Source of the DNA: Amorphochlora amoebiformis
Taxonomy: Eukaryota; Cercozoa; Chlorarachniophyceae
Direction: 5' to 3'
NCBI GenBank assembly: GCA_054601695.1
Contig: BAAHQB010000007.1
Span: 1,426,001-1,490,000 of the forward strand
DNA: 64,000 nt
The translations under genes and the position numbers were made by a program. Positions within the stretch are counted from its first letter, which is position 1. Each line of letters opens with the position of its first letter. Shown piece by piece: positions 52,720 to 64,000 of this stretch. Under the pieces are notes generated by a model, which saw only the letters and a program-made list of their open reading frames with translations, searched no databases and was not told the DNA's origin.

Positions 52720-53259
52720 TTAGGATCGAGCATTGAGCAGTCCCAAGTAAATTAGTCTAGAAAATCAAAAAGCATATGAATGTTTGTGTCAAATACCTTG
52801 ACATGCGGCCCGGGCCGATCTCAAATTTATATTTCTCCAGCAAGAACTCGAGGGCATTAGGATCCTGAACTAGGCGGTTCTCTCTGTGGACGAACAAGAT
52901 TGTCAATGCGGCTGGAAAGGAGGTGCTCTGACTTCAAGGTTCTCGGAGAACCTTCGGCATGGGACATGGGAAGCAGGGAGAGACAGGGGAATACAATTAC
53001 ATTGTCTTCAAGTCCAAGTTGTTGAAGCTGGGGCAATGTTGATTTTTCCTTCGCTTTCCCTCCTCGTTCACCTTATCTGGGTTTTAACCGGGGGTGGTAA
53101 GAGTTATGGTTGTAGCGCAAGGTCGTTATTCGAGAACAAGATCGAATGGACATAAAGCTTGGGTTGTTTGGACCCTTTTCATTCGTGTGCTGATATGAAG
53201 TCTTATTCCTGGTCCCGGCGGCACGTTCCTTCTGCTTGGCGAGCTTTTTGGCCCTGGCA
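52720..53259 (-). pseudogene. 102-aa protein gene, copy B, first exon cut by inversion
   Basis: Exons 52756-52720, 52883-52797 and 53076-53001 and the 3' part of exon 1 (53259-53174) match copy A. At 53259 homology stops in the codons for KNA/RAKK. The start codon and first nine codons now lie about 0.5 kb away on the opposite strand (53797 onward). The gene cannot make its normal N-terminus here. Confidence 0.7.
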
Positions 53260-53343
53260 ATAATGTGTACAATCATGCCGTGTAATGAGTTTGTTGGGAC
53301 CTTTGTGGCAGATTACAATGCAATAGGTGATCAATTCTCCTCA

Positions 53344-53822
53344 GCATTGTTCATGTTCTTCAAATGATCACGTACTTTCCAAGCATTTTGTGAAATAATA
53401 TGGGGATAGGCTCTTATTATTCACGGCTTTTTCTTGTTACGAGAATATTAGGAAGGCTTTCGAAACTAGAATAGTAATCTGCTTTAAAAGTGGATAAATT
53501 CTTATTATTGTGAAATAGACTCTGAAGAGATAATATATTAGAAGCGGGCGATGTTTATCAATACTTCATTCCTTTAGTATTGTTAGACTAAAAGTTCCTT
53601 GGCTCTTTGGGTCGAAATGATTGGTATAGGATCCAAAATAGGAACGCTTTTCTACATTTCTCGCACTATTAATCTGTTTCGGACGGTCACCGGAAACGGG
53701 AAAAGAACAAGATATTGTTGCTTAATACGACTAAATCAATTCTACCTAAACTGTAATTCACAATTTCGATTGTTCAGGCAAACAGTGTCAACCACGATGG
53801 GCGCGGGCCTTGGGAAGAATGC
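53344..53822. other. 479-bp inverted segment (from 25578-26056)
   Basis: Reverse complement of copy A 25578-26056, same length. It carries the upstream region and first codons of the 102-aa gene, now on the plus strand and reading MGAGLGKNASGCC then a stop soon after. The three bases GCA are shared by both junctions. Between it and the collinear part of copy B lie 84 bp of unrelated sequence (53260-53343). Confidence 0.9.
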
Positions 53823-54950
53823 AAGCGGATGCTGCCGGAATGACATATAAATACAACAGTCAGAATATCTACATGTAAATCATTGTAGGAGTAAGGGCAA
53901 GTTGTTGTACTGCCTTACCATTCAGCAATATTGGAAGGGTGTCGAGGCCAGACGTGTCTTCCATCCAAGGCTCGGTGATATCTTTCCTTGGATATATCGC
54001 ATATCCTTCATTGTGATATGCATATAAGATATTTTGGATATAGAAGATATCTAAACTGAAAGGTGCGTGCAAGTCTAGCTGATATCTAGATATTTACACA
54101 CTGATATGTGAGGTGACGTATGGGAGTTGTGAGGAGCGCTGAGACGGCCGGCGAAGGAACGTCATACTAGTTATGCGATATCATTCATGCAATTTGCATT
54201 TCTAATGACGATTGAGGCACTTTCTAGACTATGATTAATATTCAATCGGATAACATATCTAACGCAATCCGAACACCTGTGGTACTACATAGTACATATG
54301 TATACCGCGAGATTAAGACTATCTAGATTACTACAAGTAAATTAAAATTAATTTTTACATAATTTTACTACTACAACGGTGCCATGATCTATGTTATAGT
54401 GCTACTGAGTCTTCAGCTCAGTGTACAACCTTGAGGAGTACTATAAATCCTAGAAATCTCCAATAATCATAGACGATGGACCTGGAAGCTACATATAGAT
54501 AGATACATACTTGAATAATGTACGAATATTATCTCTAGATCTAGATTATTTACAAATAAGAACATATAACTATCCGCTAACTAGCAAGATCTAGAATCTC
54601 AGATGCATACACACCGGAAGTTATCTAGGCAAACTTAATTCTTGTAATTTTACGTACACTTGAAATTTATCTGCATGTCGGATATTTAATCTGGACAAAT
54701 GTTTCATATTAAAAATGTGTAAATTACTAGATTATTCAAACTGGTCAAAAGCACGAAACCTTAAACTATTAAGCCATAAAAGAGTCGTACTCATTTTTTA
54801 AGTCAGACACATGCTAGACACGCACATCTACATCTAGAACATTCACGTGAGTCGTTTCACTAACTTGCGACGTATGAAGATACTAGCTGCGCCCCTAGCA
54901 CAGCTGGTACTTCAGTTGTATGGTGCCCCAATTGCCATGATGGACTTTTA
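53823..54950. other. Unique region between inversion and protease gene
   Basis: About 1.1 kb with no microsatellite and no supported exon. It is downstream of the USP stop codon and so includes its 3' end. It is rich in GATATC, CTAGA and AGATCT words, rather like the CTAG-rich stretch near 7400. No promoter or RNA gene recognised. Confidence 0.5.
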
Positions 54951-63886
<8,936 letters not shown>

Positions 63887-63965
63887 CTGAAATAGAATAT
63901 GCGAATATGTATGTATGAGGTCATACATACATAATATTCACATACACAAATATGTATATTTACAC

Positions 63966-64000
<35 letters not shown>
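63887..64000. other. Window end within a USP intron
   Basis: Downstream of the first visible USP exon's acceptor in plus coordinates; degenerate TATG/ATAC sequence then (TA)n. No exon is visible. Confidence 0.6.

Overview
This is nuclear DNA of an intron-rich eukaryote that I cannot place more exactly. Genes are split into many short exons with GT-AG (twice GC-AG) introns, and most introns are filled with (TA)n, (TG/CA)n and purine/pyrimidine tracts. TTAGGG-type telomere-like repeats occur inside the window. No rRNA, tRNA, CRISPR or bacterial gene structure was seen. Most long ORFs are Tyr/Ile or Cys/Val shadows of microsatellites. The gene models here were assembled by hand from splice sites, reading phase and protein motifs.

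The dominant structure is a direct repeat of about 25.5 kb: copy A (1-25580) and copy B (about 28049-53259). In each copy the order is: the body of a plus-strand gene for a Cys-rich, HMG-box-like protein; a small 67-aa plus-strand gene; a minus-strand KDZ-superfamily (Kyakuja/Dileera/Zisupton) transposase gene; a minus-strand Ser/Pro/Asn-rich gene (276 aa); and a minus-strand 102-aa gene. Between the copies (about 26.4-28.0 kb) lies the 5' end of the plus-strand gene, a Gln/Asn-rich and RGG-box N-terminus that reads in phase into copy B.

Copy A carries an intact-looking KDZ transposase: 13 exons whose phases close perfectly to 1000 residues. Copy B is decayed. About 1.75 kb holding KDZ exons 3 and 4 is gone. 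A GC-rich fragment of a Rab-like GTPase replaces one exon of the Ser/Pro-rich gene. A 479-bp inversion cuts the 102-aa gene in two at the right edge.

To the right (54951-63886, minus) is a well-supported ubiquitin-specific protease: 22 visible exons and 426 residues, with a Tudor-knot/chromo-barrel-like N-terminal module, a Cys box, two CxxC pairs, a His box and a C-terminal AYVLFY motif. Its 5' end lies beyond the window.

The main idea worth testing is that the 25-kb unit is a large multigene KDZ element, or part of one, that was duplicated and then degraded in one copy. The competing explanation is an unresolved second haplotype placed in tandem by the assembler.
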